17,716 bases of DNA, taken from the NCBI RefSeq assembly GCF_000003605.2, contig NW_003137327.1:460128-477843 (forward strand). The letters run 5' to 3'. This document shows positions 10,118 to 17,716 of the stretch, piece after piece. The number at the start of each line of letters is the position of its first letter. The stretch's first letter is position 1. The position numbers and the translations under genes were made by a program. The notes under the pieces were generated by a model. That model had not been told where the DNA came from and did no database searches. It worked only from the letters and a program-made list of their open reading frames with translations. Origin of the DNA: Saccoglossus kowalevskii. Its lineage: Eukaryota > Hemichordata > Enteropneusta > Harrimaniidae.

Positions 10118-10615
10118 TAACCAGGATATAGTAAAGATATGCTCATGACATGCCTATACTCAAAAATATATTCATAATCAGGCTATAGTACAAATATCCT
10201 CATGACATGCCTAAAGTAAAGATACATTCGTAACCAGGCTATAGTAAAGACATATTCATGAAGAAATCCTCATGACATGGCTATAGGAGAGATATATTCG
10301 TAACCAGGCTATAGTACAAATATCTTCATGAAATGCATATAGTACAGATGTATTTGTATCCAGGCTATAGTAAAGATATCCTCATGACATACCTATAGTA
10401 AATATATATTCATGAAGATATCATCATGAAATGGCTATAGTACCGATATATTCGTAACCAGGCTAGAGTACAGATAACGTCATAACCAGGCTATAGTCAA
10501 GATATCCTCATAATCAGGCTATAGTAAAGATTCATTCGTAACCAGGTAATAGTACAGTTATCGACATAACATAGCTGTAGTGAAGATGTTTTAGTAACTA
10601 AGCTATAGTACAGCT
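10118..10615. repeat. Minisatellite at inner end of right arm (~30 bp unit, expanded)
   Basis: Tandem units alternate between aaccaggctatagtacag-like and catgacatgcctatagtaaa-like forms, each joined by atatcctcat or atattcgt. About sixteen to eighteen units are present, nearly twice the length of the left array. Sequence is inverted relative to 8790-9075. Confidence 0.87.
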
Positions 10616-10862
10616 AGCAGCACATTTAGTTATAAATGTAAGTGACTCTATGATTAAGAAATAGCTGTTGAATAGTTTATAATTTGATCTGCTGATTGTG
10701 ACTACTCAAGGCATATTGTATATGTGATTTGTGTACATCTCTGGTCATTTAATCTCCGTTAAATCTACTGTATAAAACATCGGACAGAGACGCATGCAAA
10801 CAAGTACCTCTTGTCAACAGTTCCGCCTTGAGACAAACTTTATTACATTAATAGTGTGAGTG

Positions 10863-10884
10863 ATATATATATATATATATATAT
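10863..10884. repeat. (AT)11 microsatellite
   Basis: An uninterrupted run of 11 AT dinucleotides. The aligned left-arm site near 8580 has no expanded run, so it grew after the duplication. Confidence 0.95.
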
Positions 10885-12519
10885 TTGTTAACTACACAAA
10901 ATGTGACTAAAAGTTCATGTAGCCCCATCTATGCCATGCTAAGAGAGCACTGCTTTGACCTATCAAGCCAGATAAGGGATACCGTTTCTCATTCTTTGCT
11001 AAGACCTAAGTTTAGGCAATGCATGAAGCTCACTTGTGATAAAAAAGACTCTTTTGTGGGTTATCATGATAAAGCAATCAAGTAAACCAATTGAAATCAT
11101 TTAAATAATGTTCACGCAAGGTGTGAAGAATGGTTAGTGGTCAAGAACCAGTCTGGGTTTGTTTTCATTTTTTTTAAGTTTTATCAGGAAGCAAGTTGGA
11201 AAGCATCCATTAATTGGAATGGTAAGTGAACCAATGATGCATTACCCATAAGTCTCCCGGTTTAATTTTCTCTTAATCTAAATTGGCTAAGACACGGCCT
11301 CAACAGATGGAATGACACCTGAAAAGGAGAGCTACCAGGGAGCAGTGACGGAATTGAAGCTGGACAACTTGGAACATTACGAAACAAGTGCCACATAATA
11401 TGCCTCCTTCACAATGGGAATGCACATGTATTCATGTAAACAATGGGTGTGACGCCAGTTCCCCATTTAATGTCTTACTTACAAAGATCACTTCATACAT
11501 TATGAGAGTTTGTTAATCAGTTATTATGACGATACTGATTGTAACTATGCAAGATGCATATACCTTTTGCGTGTGTGTGTTTATTTGTATCTATTAACCT
11601 GTAAACCACTGCAACTAATCACAACTTTCACTGAAATTTTAAATGAGAATGTATGTGTCAGTCAATCTAACAGATATTATAATAATATTGTGAAATTATG
11701 TGGCTATATTGAAATTATGCAAATAAATCAGTTATATAATAACAAAAAGAAATTATGTTTAATAGTGTACTGACAGCCTTCTAGGTTTCCCCACACTTTT
11801 GTAAAAAAAAAAAATCTTCAGCACGATGGGGCAAAAGTAAAGTCGACCCGTTTAATTAGAGAAATAAAAGTCTTTTTAAAATTGATATAATAAATATATT
11901 GTATCTGGAACTACATTAAAAAATGGGGATATAGCGTACAAACAAGAAAGTTTCAATATTTTTTTCACATGTGAAATTCAATTCAAATCAACCACGCTCA
12001 GGGATCTGTGTTGAACAACCCTCAAAACAAACTGCGTTCAACAATAATAGTTACATGACTCAATACATATATACCCAAATTAAAATGATAGACCATATAA
12101 AAAAACTATGACGATTGTGTTAAATTGCATTGAAATTATGCAGACGAGTGAATTACCAAATCATAATATAAGTTTTGTGAAACTTTGTAGAGTTCCAAAA
12201 TACCGTAGTGTATTTTAGACCATGCTATCATTTCATATACGAGTAGGAAATTGCCTAAATAGCATGTACAGTAGCGCTTCTGCAGCCATGTTTGTTTTAA
12301 TGCAAATTACCAATTATCCTTATATTTCTATGGAAATACATGACTAAATAATATTTATTTCAAGCATGATATTAATAATTCTATAAGTGACAATTTAGAA
12401 GAATAGTATGCCCAGGAAAGAGATCACAAGACCCAATAACACTACTATTTAAATTTAAATATCCGTAAAATAGCAACATTCGAAATTTAGCAAACATGGA
12501 CTGTGAGAGGCGTGTTCTC

Positions 12520-12527
12520 ATGCAAAT
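12520..12527 (+). promoter_or_regulatory. Conserved octamer ATGCAAAT upstream of right SDR copy
   Basis: ATGCAAATCGA matches the left promoter at 6112-6119 and lies about 185 bp upstream of the right ATG. The flanks gaggcgtgttct and aaaaa are also shared between copies. Confidence 0.45.
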
Positions 12528-12650
12528 CGAAAAAAATAAAATGGCAGCATCACCCCCCCCTCCTCCGATATAATACCAATCATTCTGGCTCTTGGACTGT
12601 TAGTAGTTTGAGACATATTTGACCCGATTCCCGTGTCAGGTGATGCACGT

Positions 12651-12656
12651 CACGTG
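12651..12656 (+). promoter_or_regulatory. Conserved CACGTG E-box upstream of right SDR copy
   Basis: CACGTG sits 54 bp upstream of the ATG at 12711, in the block gtcaggtga..gcacgtcacgtgttct shared with the left copy (5987-5992). No obvious TATA box lies nearby. Confidence 0.45.
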
Positions 12657-12705
12657 TTCTCATTCAAATTGAAGGCTTTTCATCTAGTCGGTCGTCTAAG
12701 CCTTT

Positions 12706-12723
12706 ATGTCATGCCAGAAATGA
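12706..12723 (+). promoter_or_regulatory. Short upstream ORF overlapping the right SDR start
   Basis: ATGTCATGCCAGAAATGA is a five-codon frame that begins 5 nt before the main ATG and overlaps it in another frame. The left copy has no ATG at this place (gcagatc precedes its start). If transcribed it could lower initiation at 12711, although codon 4 of the main frame is also ATG. Confidence 0.35.
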
Positions 12724-12806
12724 ACGGTAAGGTTGCCATAATAACTGGAGGAGCTGACGGTGTTGGAGAGGCCTTGGCCGACGACTTCTTGAACCGCCAA
12801 GCGAAG
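12711..12806 (+). CDS. Right SDR copy, exon 1
   Basis: This exon has 32 codons, MPEMNGKVAIITGGADGVG through NRQAK, with donor gtgagt. The ATG at 12711 is the first in this frame; upstream codons open back to 12633 have no ATG. Met4 (12720) is an alternative start that would match the human N-terminus in length. Confidence 0.92.
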
Positions 12807-15642
12807 GTGAGTTGAACTTATATTAAATATTAAACTCAACTTTTCTTAAACTCCTGAGTTGTGTTACTCGCATTCACGTATAGAAATAATTAGAAATGTT
12901 ACCACTGCTTTTGCTATTTTGACCTGTCTTCATTTTAGACCAATTTACTGTGGGTGGCCGCGATTGTTGCTACTCGCCAATGACCTGAAACTAGGTCATC
13001 TGTACTATTATTTATTAACCCCAGTCAGGCGGATGACTAGCTGTGAGTACAGTCCTGTAGGTTGGTTTCCTTCCGATAATCATTCGACCCCACAATCCTA
13101 AGAAGTCGTATAGACCGGGAATTCGACACTATGTAAAGGGCAGTATCGCCGATTTAAGAGGAATTCTGCTTTACAGCTAAAATGAGCAGTGGTATGAGAC
13201 CAACCTATCTACAGCACTGCACTCAGAGCTAGCAGATGACGTGTAGCGATTTGAGGTCTCGAGTGAGCATGAAATGCATCATACAAAAAACCAAGAAATT
13301 TTAATATATTATTGTGTTTCATGTTTTTATTACAAACATACTGTTATTACAATAATAATGGTACAACAGCCAATCTAAATATTTTGAAGCACGCACGTGA
13401 ATAGGACATTGAAGCTTTGAGAACAAATTGAAGATTGAGAACAAAATTGCAGTACATAAACTTGCGTTTATTTTGCAGGGAGTGTATATTATCGACATCA
13501 ACGAGAAGCAGGGACAAGAAACGTTAAACTCTCTGAAAGATAAGCACGGCGCTGGACGAATTCAATTCCGAAAATGTGACGTCAGATACACAGATTTACT
13601 TGAAGGTAAATACATGAAATTAACACACACAGAAAACGGCATATGTTGAGTATAATTAATGTAAACAAATGACTTTATGAATCTGAGTGAAATCTTTGTA
13701 TCAATGTCACCAGGAGAACGCTGGACCAGGGCGTTAATTTTTATATATTACATATTATACAGTAATGAAAACATGTAAAATTGTAATCAAACAAACACAC
13801 GACTGACAAACATGCATGATAATATCAAAGAAGGTAAACATTTTCCTAAAGTACATCACTAAGCTAGATTAAACTTGACTGAACGTGTATGGAGAATAAC
13901 TCTCGAGTCAATTTTAATTGTATACATTTGCTAACAGGTGCGTTCAAAGACTGTTTGGGCCAATATGGTCAATTAGATATCGTTTGTAACAATGCTGGTA
14001 TTCTCAATGAATATACACGTAAACTGATGATAGATATCAACTTGGTAAGTATCGTCTTAATGTGTAAGTATACACTATTAAATATGTCAATATAAAACTT
14101 ACGCATCGCTTAAGATATTCCGAGTCATAAAATCATGACAAGGAACAGGAAAGAATTGGAGAAAGAAAATACAAATCGTGTACAAATCAGTGAACGATTG
14201 ATACATGAACAACACAAACAAGAGTTGAGAATCAGGTATTTCAGAAAAAGTAAGCACATTCTTCTCCACAATATGAGTGGCACGCATACTTAATTGACAA
14301 ATACACCACACGCAATCTAATAACTAATAAACACACCACCCAAACCAATAGAGGTGTACATTTTGCAGAAATTCACATACATTTGTAAGTTCCAGATCAC
14401 TCGATGAGCTGATCAGTATCTGTCATATCGACCGTTGTGTGGGCCCCAGTACGAACACAGCCTTTGTGGTTTCTTATTAGTACAATAAAGCTAGTGTTGT
14501 GTCATCGATACCAGGTGATCTCGTATGAAAAAAGGCTGGAAATTCTGTCACAAGGGCGTATGCAAGTAATAGAACAGTTTATGAAAAGAAAGTTCAGATG
14601 GATACAACATTGCAATATAATTTTAGATAATGAACTATACATACATAAATATACACTCATTCAAACATTGCATATCTAACATGTATACGCATCTCCTCTT
14701 GGTTATTTGACTGTACTGTGGTGTTTTAAGTCAGTTTATTGTAGTATAACTCAGTCACGGTCAAATGTCAATAATCTCATTGTTCACACGTATTGCATAT
14801 GTTACACTGTGGCGTTTTGTGGTTAAGTATGCGTAGAACCATTCAGTTTGAAAAAAACAACGTATTATTTCAGACTGCTGTCATAGAAGGAACATACCTT
14901 GCTGTGAAATACATGGGAACACAAAATGGCGGAAAAGGAGGCGTTGTGGTCAATACTGCGTCAAGAGTTGGTGAGATGTAACATGTTTTCAAATCGTAGA
15001 CATACAAAAACTGCAATACAATATTTTTATTTATCTTATACACACTAATTTGAGTTAATATAAGTTGATTAAATTACACTAGTGTTTCAATTATACTGTT
15101 CTTTTCAGGTTTGAGTCCATACAAGTTAGCCGCCGTATATGCAGCAAGCAAGCATGGAATTGTTGGATTCACACGAAGTGTGGCGGTGAGTTTGACATGA
15201 CATTCACTTGCAAGACTTGGAACAAGGCCACTAATCAATTTTCTATTCCTTTTTATTCTCAAGTTAGTTTTGTAAGTTTGCCCATTCCTATTTTGTATAT
15301 GTGATCGTATACAAGTCTATAGTGAGTGTGGTATGACATGCACACGTTATGTGTAATCAGACAATTTCGTTGTGGTGATGTTTAATTTTGCCGGAAAAGG
15401 TACAAATGTAAACACTATTGTCTCTGTGTATTGTAAGAGTTGTCTTATGCCATTTCTTACATTGACAGAATAACACATTTTTATACTTTGCAGTTTGAGC
15501 CAGACGTTTTAAGCAATGAAGTTCGTGTTGTCGCTATATGTCCGACTATTATTGACACAAATATGGTTTCCATCACCCTGGAAAAAGGAACGAAATACAT
15601 AAAGGAATTCAAACAAGATATAGCAGTCAAGCCAATGCTGAA
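12711..15642 (+). CDS. 15-hydroxyprostaglandin dehydrogenase-like SDR, exons 1-6 of a partial gene
   Basis: Exons are 12711-12806, 13479-13605, 13938-14044, 14874-14970, 15109-15185 and 15494-15642. They total 653 nt, or 217 codons plus 2 nt. Every junction is GT..AG and every phase matches (0, 1, 0, 1, 0, 2). The model follows human HPGD closely in order and spacing. It has TGGADGVG at residues 12-19 (dinucleotide loop), Asp38 (NAD preference), NNAG at 92-95, Asn109, then Ser140, Tyr153 and Lys157, two above the human numbering Ser138/Tyr151/Lys155. Flanking signatures are TYLAVKYMGTQNGGKGG and YAASKHGIVGFTRSVA. Family members use NAD+ to oxidise the 15-hydroxyl of prostaglandins and related lipids in the cytosol; the substrate here is unknown. 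The usual CPG after beta 6 is CPT. Human HPGD has 266 residues, so ~45-50 C-terminal codons are missing. They are presumed to lie in exon 7 beyond the window, past the LTR element at 17190. Confidence 0.92.
13037..13232. mobile_element. 196 bp MITE-like insertion in right intron 1
   Basis: The ends form a 17 bp inverted repeat with two mismatches: ctagctgtgagtacagt at the left and the complement of actgcactcagagctag at the right. Flanks are cggatga (13030-13036) and cagatga (13233-13239), six of seven bases alike, which looks like a 7-8 bp target duplication. The left arm preserves the empty site, ggcggatgaagtgtcg near 4525, with one copy of the target. The element has no coding capacity. The duplication size suggests a hAT- or P-like family, which is inference. 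Confidence 0.8.
13479..13605 (+). CDS. Right SDR copy, exon 2
   Basis: The acceptor is tttattttgcag and the donor gtaaat; 127 nt, phase 0 to 1. It encodes GVYIIDINEKQGQ through CDVRYTDLLEG, including Asp38 at the adenine ribose pocket. Confidence 0.94.
13938..14044 (+). CDS. Right SDR copy, exon 3
   Basis: The acceptor is catttgctaacag and the donor gtaagt; 107 nt, ending in phase 0. It carries the NNAG motif and the IDINL helix with catalytic Asn109. It is identical to left exon 3. Confidence 0.94.
14045..14873 (+). other. Intron 3 of the right SDR gene
   Basis: This is an 829 bp intron. Only its first ~35 bp match the left copy; the rest has no partner, so the duplication ended here or the left partner was lost. 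An 80-codon open frame at 14437-14679 shows no recognisable motif. I see no repeat or RNA gene. Confidence 0.7.
14874..14970 (+). CDS. Right SDR copy, exon 4
   Basis: The acceptor is cgtattatttcag and the donor gtgaga; 97 nt, ending in phase 1. It encodes TAVIEGTYLAVKYMG through VVVNTASRV and supplies catalytic Ser140. No counterpart exists in the left copy within this window. Confidence 0.93.
15109..15185 (+). CDS. Right SDR copy, exon 5
   Basis: The acceptor is actgttcttttcag and the donor gtgagt; 77 nt, phase 1 to 0. It holds the YxxxK active site (Tyr153, Lys157) within VYAASKHGIVGFTRSVA. The Ser140-Tyr153 spacing of 13 equals that of human HPGD. Confidence 0.94.
15494..15642 (+). CDS. 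Right SDR copy, exon 6
   Basis: The acceptor is ttatactttgcag and the donor gtaagt; 149 nt, ending in phase 2. It encodes FEPDVLSNEVRVVAICPTII and continues to a lysine-rich helix ending VKPMLK. If the donor were not used, the frame would read one Lys and stop at TAA 15644-15646. Confidence 0.92.
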
Positions 15643-15662
15643 GTAAGTAGTATGTAGTATAT

Positions 15663-15668
15663 AATAAA
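15663..15668 (+). terminator. Possible intronic polyadenylation signal
   Basis: AATAAA lies 17 bp after the in-frame TAA that overlaps the exon 6 donor. If used, it would give a 218-residue protein that keeps the whole active site but lacks the C-terminal ~45-50 residues. The strong gtaagt donor argues that splicing is the normal outcome. Confidence 0.25.
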
Positions 15669-15941
15669 GTTAGCATTCCTTTTTAATATAAAATGGCATA
15701 TGACTGTGGAAGAAAGAAATGAAGTATTTAGGAAATTAAAAAAAGTTTACACAAGAGTTTAAGTAATACTATCAAGTATGTCAGACAAAGTATGGGACAA
15801 GTAACATGTTGTACATACCTGGCCTTACATCTATGTCGTTGTCTGTGACATTATAAATTCAACTTCATCAAGTCCATGTAAGGGCGTATTCATCAAGATG
15901 TTGTTTGCAGCCAATATTTTTGGGTCTGTGATTATGTTATA

Positions 15942-16000
15942 CTGAGGTGCGAGTCTTAGAGTAGCAAGACGTTCTGCCGTGGTTGTGAGTTTGAATCATA
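15942..16000 (+). mobile_element. tRNA-like SINE head (possible)
   Basis: The string ggttgtgagtttgaatca resembles the common SINE B-box region (ggttgtgggttcgaatcc). It is preceded by tctgcc and an A-box-like tagcaagac about 30 bp upstream. It is degenerate and lacks a foldable full tRNA, so it is not called as a tRNA gene. Confidence 0.35.
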
Positions 16001-16253
16001 TGTGTGTGCCTGATTCAATGTTCGAAGATTGGAAATCAAATTTCTGCAAATTTGTAATCCAACATGGCGTTATGCTGACTTTCAAATCCAATATGGCTAA
16101 AAATTAAAAGGTTAGGCTAGATACCAAGAAACGATGCATGACACAGTCCTCATTAGTTATCAAATCTAAGTTATATAGTTTTGTTACTAGTAATATAGTA
16201 CCCGTACTTGTTCATATTGAGAAACATTGCTCTGGAACAGTATTAATCAAAAT

Positions 16254-16278
16254 AAAATGGCCACTGGTCGGCCATTTT
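16254..16278. repeat. Perfect 9 bp hairpin
   Basis: aaaatggcc, a 7 nt loop (actggtc), then ggccatttt. It may be a remnant of a small palindromic element; no terminator role is implied in a eukaryote. Confidence 0.6.
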
Positions 16279-16607
16279 GAATCGGATCGTGAAACAAATT
16301 AATGTGTATATGTAAAATATGATGTACGTGTAAAGTTCGAATGTAATTGGTCAAGGCATTTCTAAGATACAGATCCAGAAGCACGCACGGATGCACAGAG
16401 ATCAATTCATAAGTTCCCGTTTTCGGACTACGTCTGAACGGGGACTAATAATTCGGCAACAAAAACCTTCAGAAACAGTTCAAAATGGCAACTTCACGAT
16501 TTATCTTCAATCTAATTCATACCAATTGACTAATCAAATAGCACAGAATGTGTAATTTTGTGTTCACAAACAGCTTGAGGAAATAACGACAATAAGAAAC
16601 ATGGGCG

Positions 16608-16950
16608 ATGATGAGCAGACCACATGACTGATCAAAATAATTATCATCGTAAAAAGCTTTGGCCATAAATGGTCATCACATAATTTCAAACCGATTTGTT
16701 AAAACATCGATGAAAAACTACAAATGTTTACCCGGAATCCAAGATGGCGACCACACCATGTGACTGATCGAATTTGATCATAGATACTACTTACCCATTG
16801 GTTAAGGCACTCATGAAAATGCTCAATTTTTTGCGGGAAGTGACTGATCGTATTTTGGACATTGACACTACATGCACAGTTCAGGTCGATTTGTAAATGT
16901 AATTCTTGATGGTAATCCAAGATGCCAACCAAATCACATGACTGTAGTCG
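16608..16950. repeat. Diverged tandem repeat units
   Basis: The motif pair ccaagatggc + cacatgactgatc recurs at about 16615 (second half only), 16739 and 16918, at uneven spacing (~130 and ~179 bp). Related ggttaaggca- and catgaaaa-like pieces lie between. The copies are too degraded to define a consensus. Confidence 0.45.
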
Positions 16951-17019
16951 TCCAGTAATTAATCTTATGTGAAAACATCTTATATTACCATTGTCTGCCT
17001 TAATTGGTGACTTGATTTA

Positions 17020-17189
17020 AATCAAAGCTCCTAGCTTTAACACTACTTAAAATAACTACAAGAAACAAGACACAGAATAATACAATACATAAATTCACTA
17101 AAATAGGGGATTGCCTAGAGACTTGCAGAATGATGATTGATTCCTGTATCACTTGTCTCACAATATCGCAGCAGCAACACACAGAGTAC
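17020..17189 (+). repeat. Dispersed repeat, copy B, cut by the LTR element
   Basis: Matches copy A (6470-6802): aaaataactacaagaaac, ggattgcctag, cagaatgatgattga, cttgtctcacaatatcgc and cacacaga-gtac. It lacks the middle ~160 bp of copy A. Homology stops exactly at gtac (17186-17189), immediately before the LTR. Confidence 0.75.
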
Positions 17190-17227
17190 TGTCGCATACG
17201 ACTTATTTACCACTTCCGTGTCACTGA

Positions 17228-17240
17228 GAATGTTCCAGAA
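17228..17240 (+). promoter_or_regulatory. Heat shock element 1 in the LTR
   Basis: GAAtgTTCcaGAA is a perfect three-unit nGAAnnTTCnnGAAn site, the minimal array bound by an HSF1 trimer. It lies 38 bp inside the LTR start, in the U3 position. Confidence 0.65.
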
Positions 17241-17258
17241 CCGTACTGTGTCTGGGTG

Positions 17259-17266
17259 GAATATTC
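17259..17266 (+). promoter_or_regulatory. Partial heat shock element (two units)
   Basis: GAAtaTTC gives two inverted pentamer cores 18 bp after element 1; the third unit is missing. Two units alone bind HSF weakly, so its value would be cooperative. Confidence 0.4.
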
Positions 17267-17328
17267 TATATTTTTTAGAAAATGGTTGAATAGGTAATGT
17301 ACACTGTAGGAGGCAATAGAAGGTAATG

Positions 17329-17341
17329 GAACATTCTAGAA
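17329..17341 (+). promoter_or_regulatory. Heat shock element 2 in the LTR
   Basis: GAAcaTTCtaGAA is a second perfect three-unit site, about 100 bp after the first. A further TTCcaGA(c) partial follows at 17354-17361. Confidence 0.65.
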
Positions 17342-17632
17342 ATTTGTGGTAAGTTCCAGACTCATTATGTATGCTGATGTAACTGAGTTCAGATCGGAGA
17401 TCTCGTCGAATTGTATTGGAGTTTAAGTATCTAGTTACTGGAGTAGTTATTGTACTTGATGTTTGCATAGTATAATAATACCAGTACCAGTTGAGACCTC
17501 ATCTGTTGGCTCCGTGTTCGTATGTTATCATCGCCGCCAGGGAAGTCTTTCTGTTACTGTTGCCATTTTAGTATTTGAACCATCACACCTGTACTATACC
17601 AATTACGGTAACATTACGTTGCGTGTGACATC

Positions 17633-17650
17633 TGGGGGCTCATCCGGGAA
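17633..17650 (+). other. Primer-binding site, tRNA-Pro type
   Basis: TGGGGGCTCATCCGGGAA begins 2 bp after the LTR. It is complementary to a tRNA 3' end of the form ..CCGGATGAGCCCCCA. This differs by one central base from the proline PBS known from gammaretroviruses (TGGGGGCTCGTCCGGG) and by the last base. Minus-strand reverse transcription would start here. Confidence 0.85.
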
Positions 17651-17674
17651 CATTGAAGACATATAGAAGACAAC

Positions 17675-17716
17675 ATGGCCAGCGAGATAAAAGATATGTC
17701 GAAACAAGAGTTGATG
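17675..17716 (+). CDS. Start of a putative gag ORF, cut by the window edge
   Basis: ATG at 17675 with purine at -3 and G at +4 opens a frame that runs 14 codons to the end of the window. It lies 25 bp after the primer-binding site, where gag or gag-pol normally begins. The visible residues are charged (Glu, Lys, Asp) and too few to assign a family. Confidence 0.5.
   Translation, partial: MASEIKDMSKQELM

Larger units (their letters stand above)
10118..14079 (-). repeat. Right arm of the ~10 kb imperfect inverted repeat
   Basis: This arm is the inverted partner of 3848-9075, with anchors in the same order. The outer limit lies ~35 bp beyond exon 3, where gtaagt.tcgtc.taatgtgt.agtatacac is shared before homology ends. 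One arm-specific insertion is visible, the MITE at 13037-13232. Confidence 0.88.
15643..17019 (+). other. Presumed intron 6 region, old repeats, no exon seen
   Basis: No segment after 15650 encodes the expected C-terminal motif (a region resembling LIANG..LIEDDALNGA in human HPGD), and there is no open plus-strand frame over 60 codons before 17463. The stretch holds a possible SINE head near 15942, a short hairpin at 16254, and diverged ccaagatggc / cacatgactgatc repeats at 16608-16950. Confidence 0.6.
17190..17630 (+). mobile_element. 5' LTR of an LTR retrotransposon (441 bp)
   Basis: The LTR starts TGTC and ends GACA, the usual TG..CA pattern with a 4 bp inverted end. It is followed 2 bp later by a tRNA-Pro-type primer-binding site, and its left border is where the older dispersed repeat is interrupted. 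The expected target duplication is gtac or agtac. The LTR contains two perfect heat shock elements. No canonical AATAAA is seen. The LTR lies in the same direction as the SDR gene and probably inside its intron 6. The 3' LTR is outside the window, so intactness is unknown. Confidence 0.8.

Noticed and set aside
12633-12710. N-terminal extension of the right SDR protein from 12633
   Set aside because: The first codon is GTG, no in-frame ATG precedes 12711, and the left copy does not conserve the extension.
15906-15970. Exon 7 of the right SDR gene after tttgcag at 15910
   Set aside because: The frame closes quickly and shows no similarity to the HPGD C-terminus.
17115-17468. 117-codon minus-strand ORF
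   Set aside because: It runs antisense across the LTR and its flank, has no recognisable motif and crosses the element border, so it is a chance frame.

Overview
The window is animal (metazoan) nuclear DNA, most likely from an invertebrate. It is AT-rich and intron-containing, with GT..AG splice sites, tandem satellites, a short inverted-repeat transposon and an LTR element whose primer-binding site matches tRNA-Pro. The exact taxon cannot be read from the sequence. No bacterial operon, rRNA, tRNA gene or CRISPR array is visible.

Layout. (1) 1-3268: the right end of a satellite array built from alternating ~30 and ~32 bp monomers, with two kinds of higher-order block. (2) 3269-3847: a unique AT-rich flank. 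(3) 3848-14079: a large imperfect inverted repeat. The left arm is about 3848-9075, the spacer about 9076-10117, and the right arm about 10118-14079. Each arm carries a copy of a short-chain dehydrogenase/reductase (SDR) gene of the 15-hydroxyprostaglandin dehydrogenase (HPGD) type, so the two genes lie head to head about 6.8 kb apart. (4) 14045-15642: the rest of the right gene. (5) 15643-17189: presumed intron 6, made of old repeats. (6) 17190-17716: the 5' LTR, primer-binding site and first codons of an LTR retrotransposon.

Genes. The plus-strand copy (12711-15642) has six exons with consistent phases. They encode the NAD-binding glycine motif, the NNAG motif and the Asn-Ser-Tyr-Lys catalytic set. 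Only the last ~45-50 codons are missing, presumably beyond the window. The minus-strand copy (5940-3883) has exons 1-3 intact, but exon 4 onward is absent: homology stops about 35 bp past exon 3, with the satellite array beyond. The left copy is therefore either truncated or has an intron 3 swollen by satellite DNA.

The two copies differ by 6/96 nt in exon 1, 9/127 in exon 2 and 0/107 in exon 3, while flanking introns are clearly more diverged. This suggests local gene conversion between the arms. After duplication each arm gained its own insertions: ~1.1 kb in left intron 1, ~0.9 kb upstream of the left gene, and a 196 bp MITE in right intron 1. A 30 bp-class minisatellite lies at the inner end of each arm in mirror orientation.

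The most distinctive finding outside the genes is that the LTR carries two perfect three-unit heat shock elements plus further partial ones, suggesting a stress-inducible retrotransposon.
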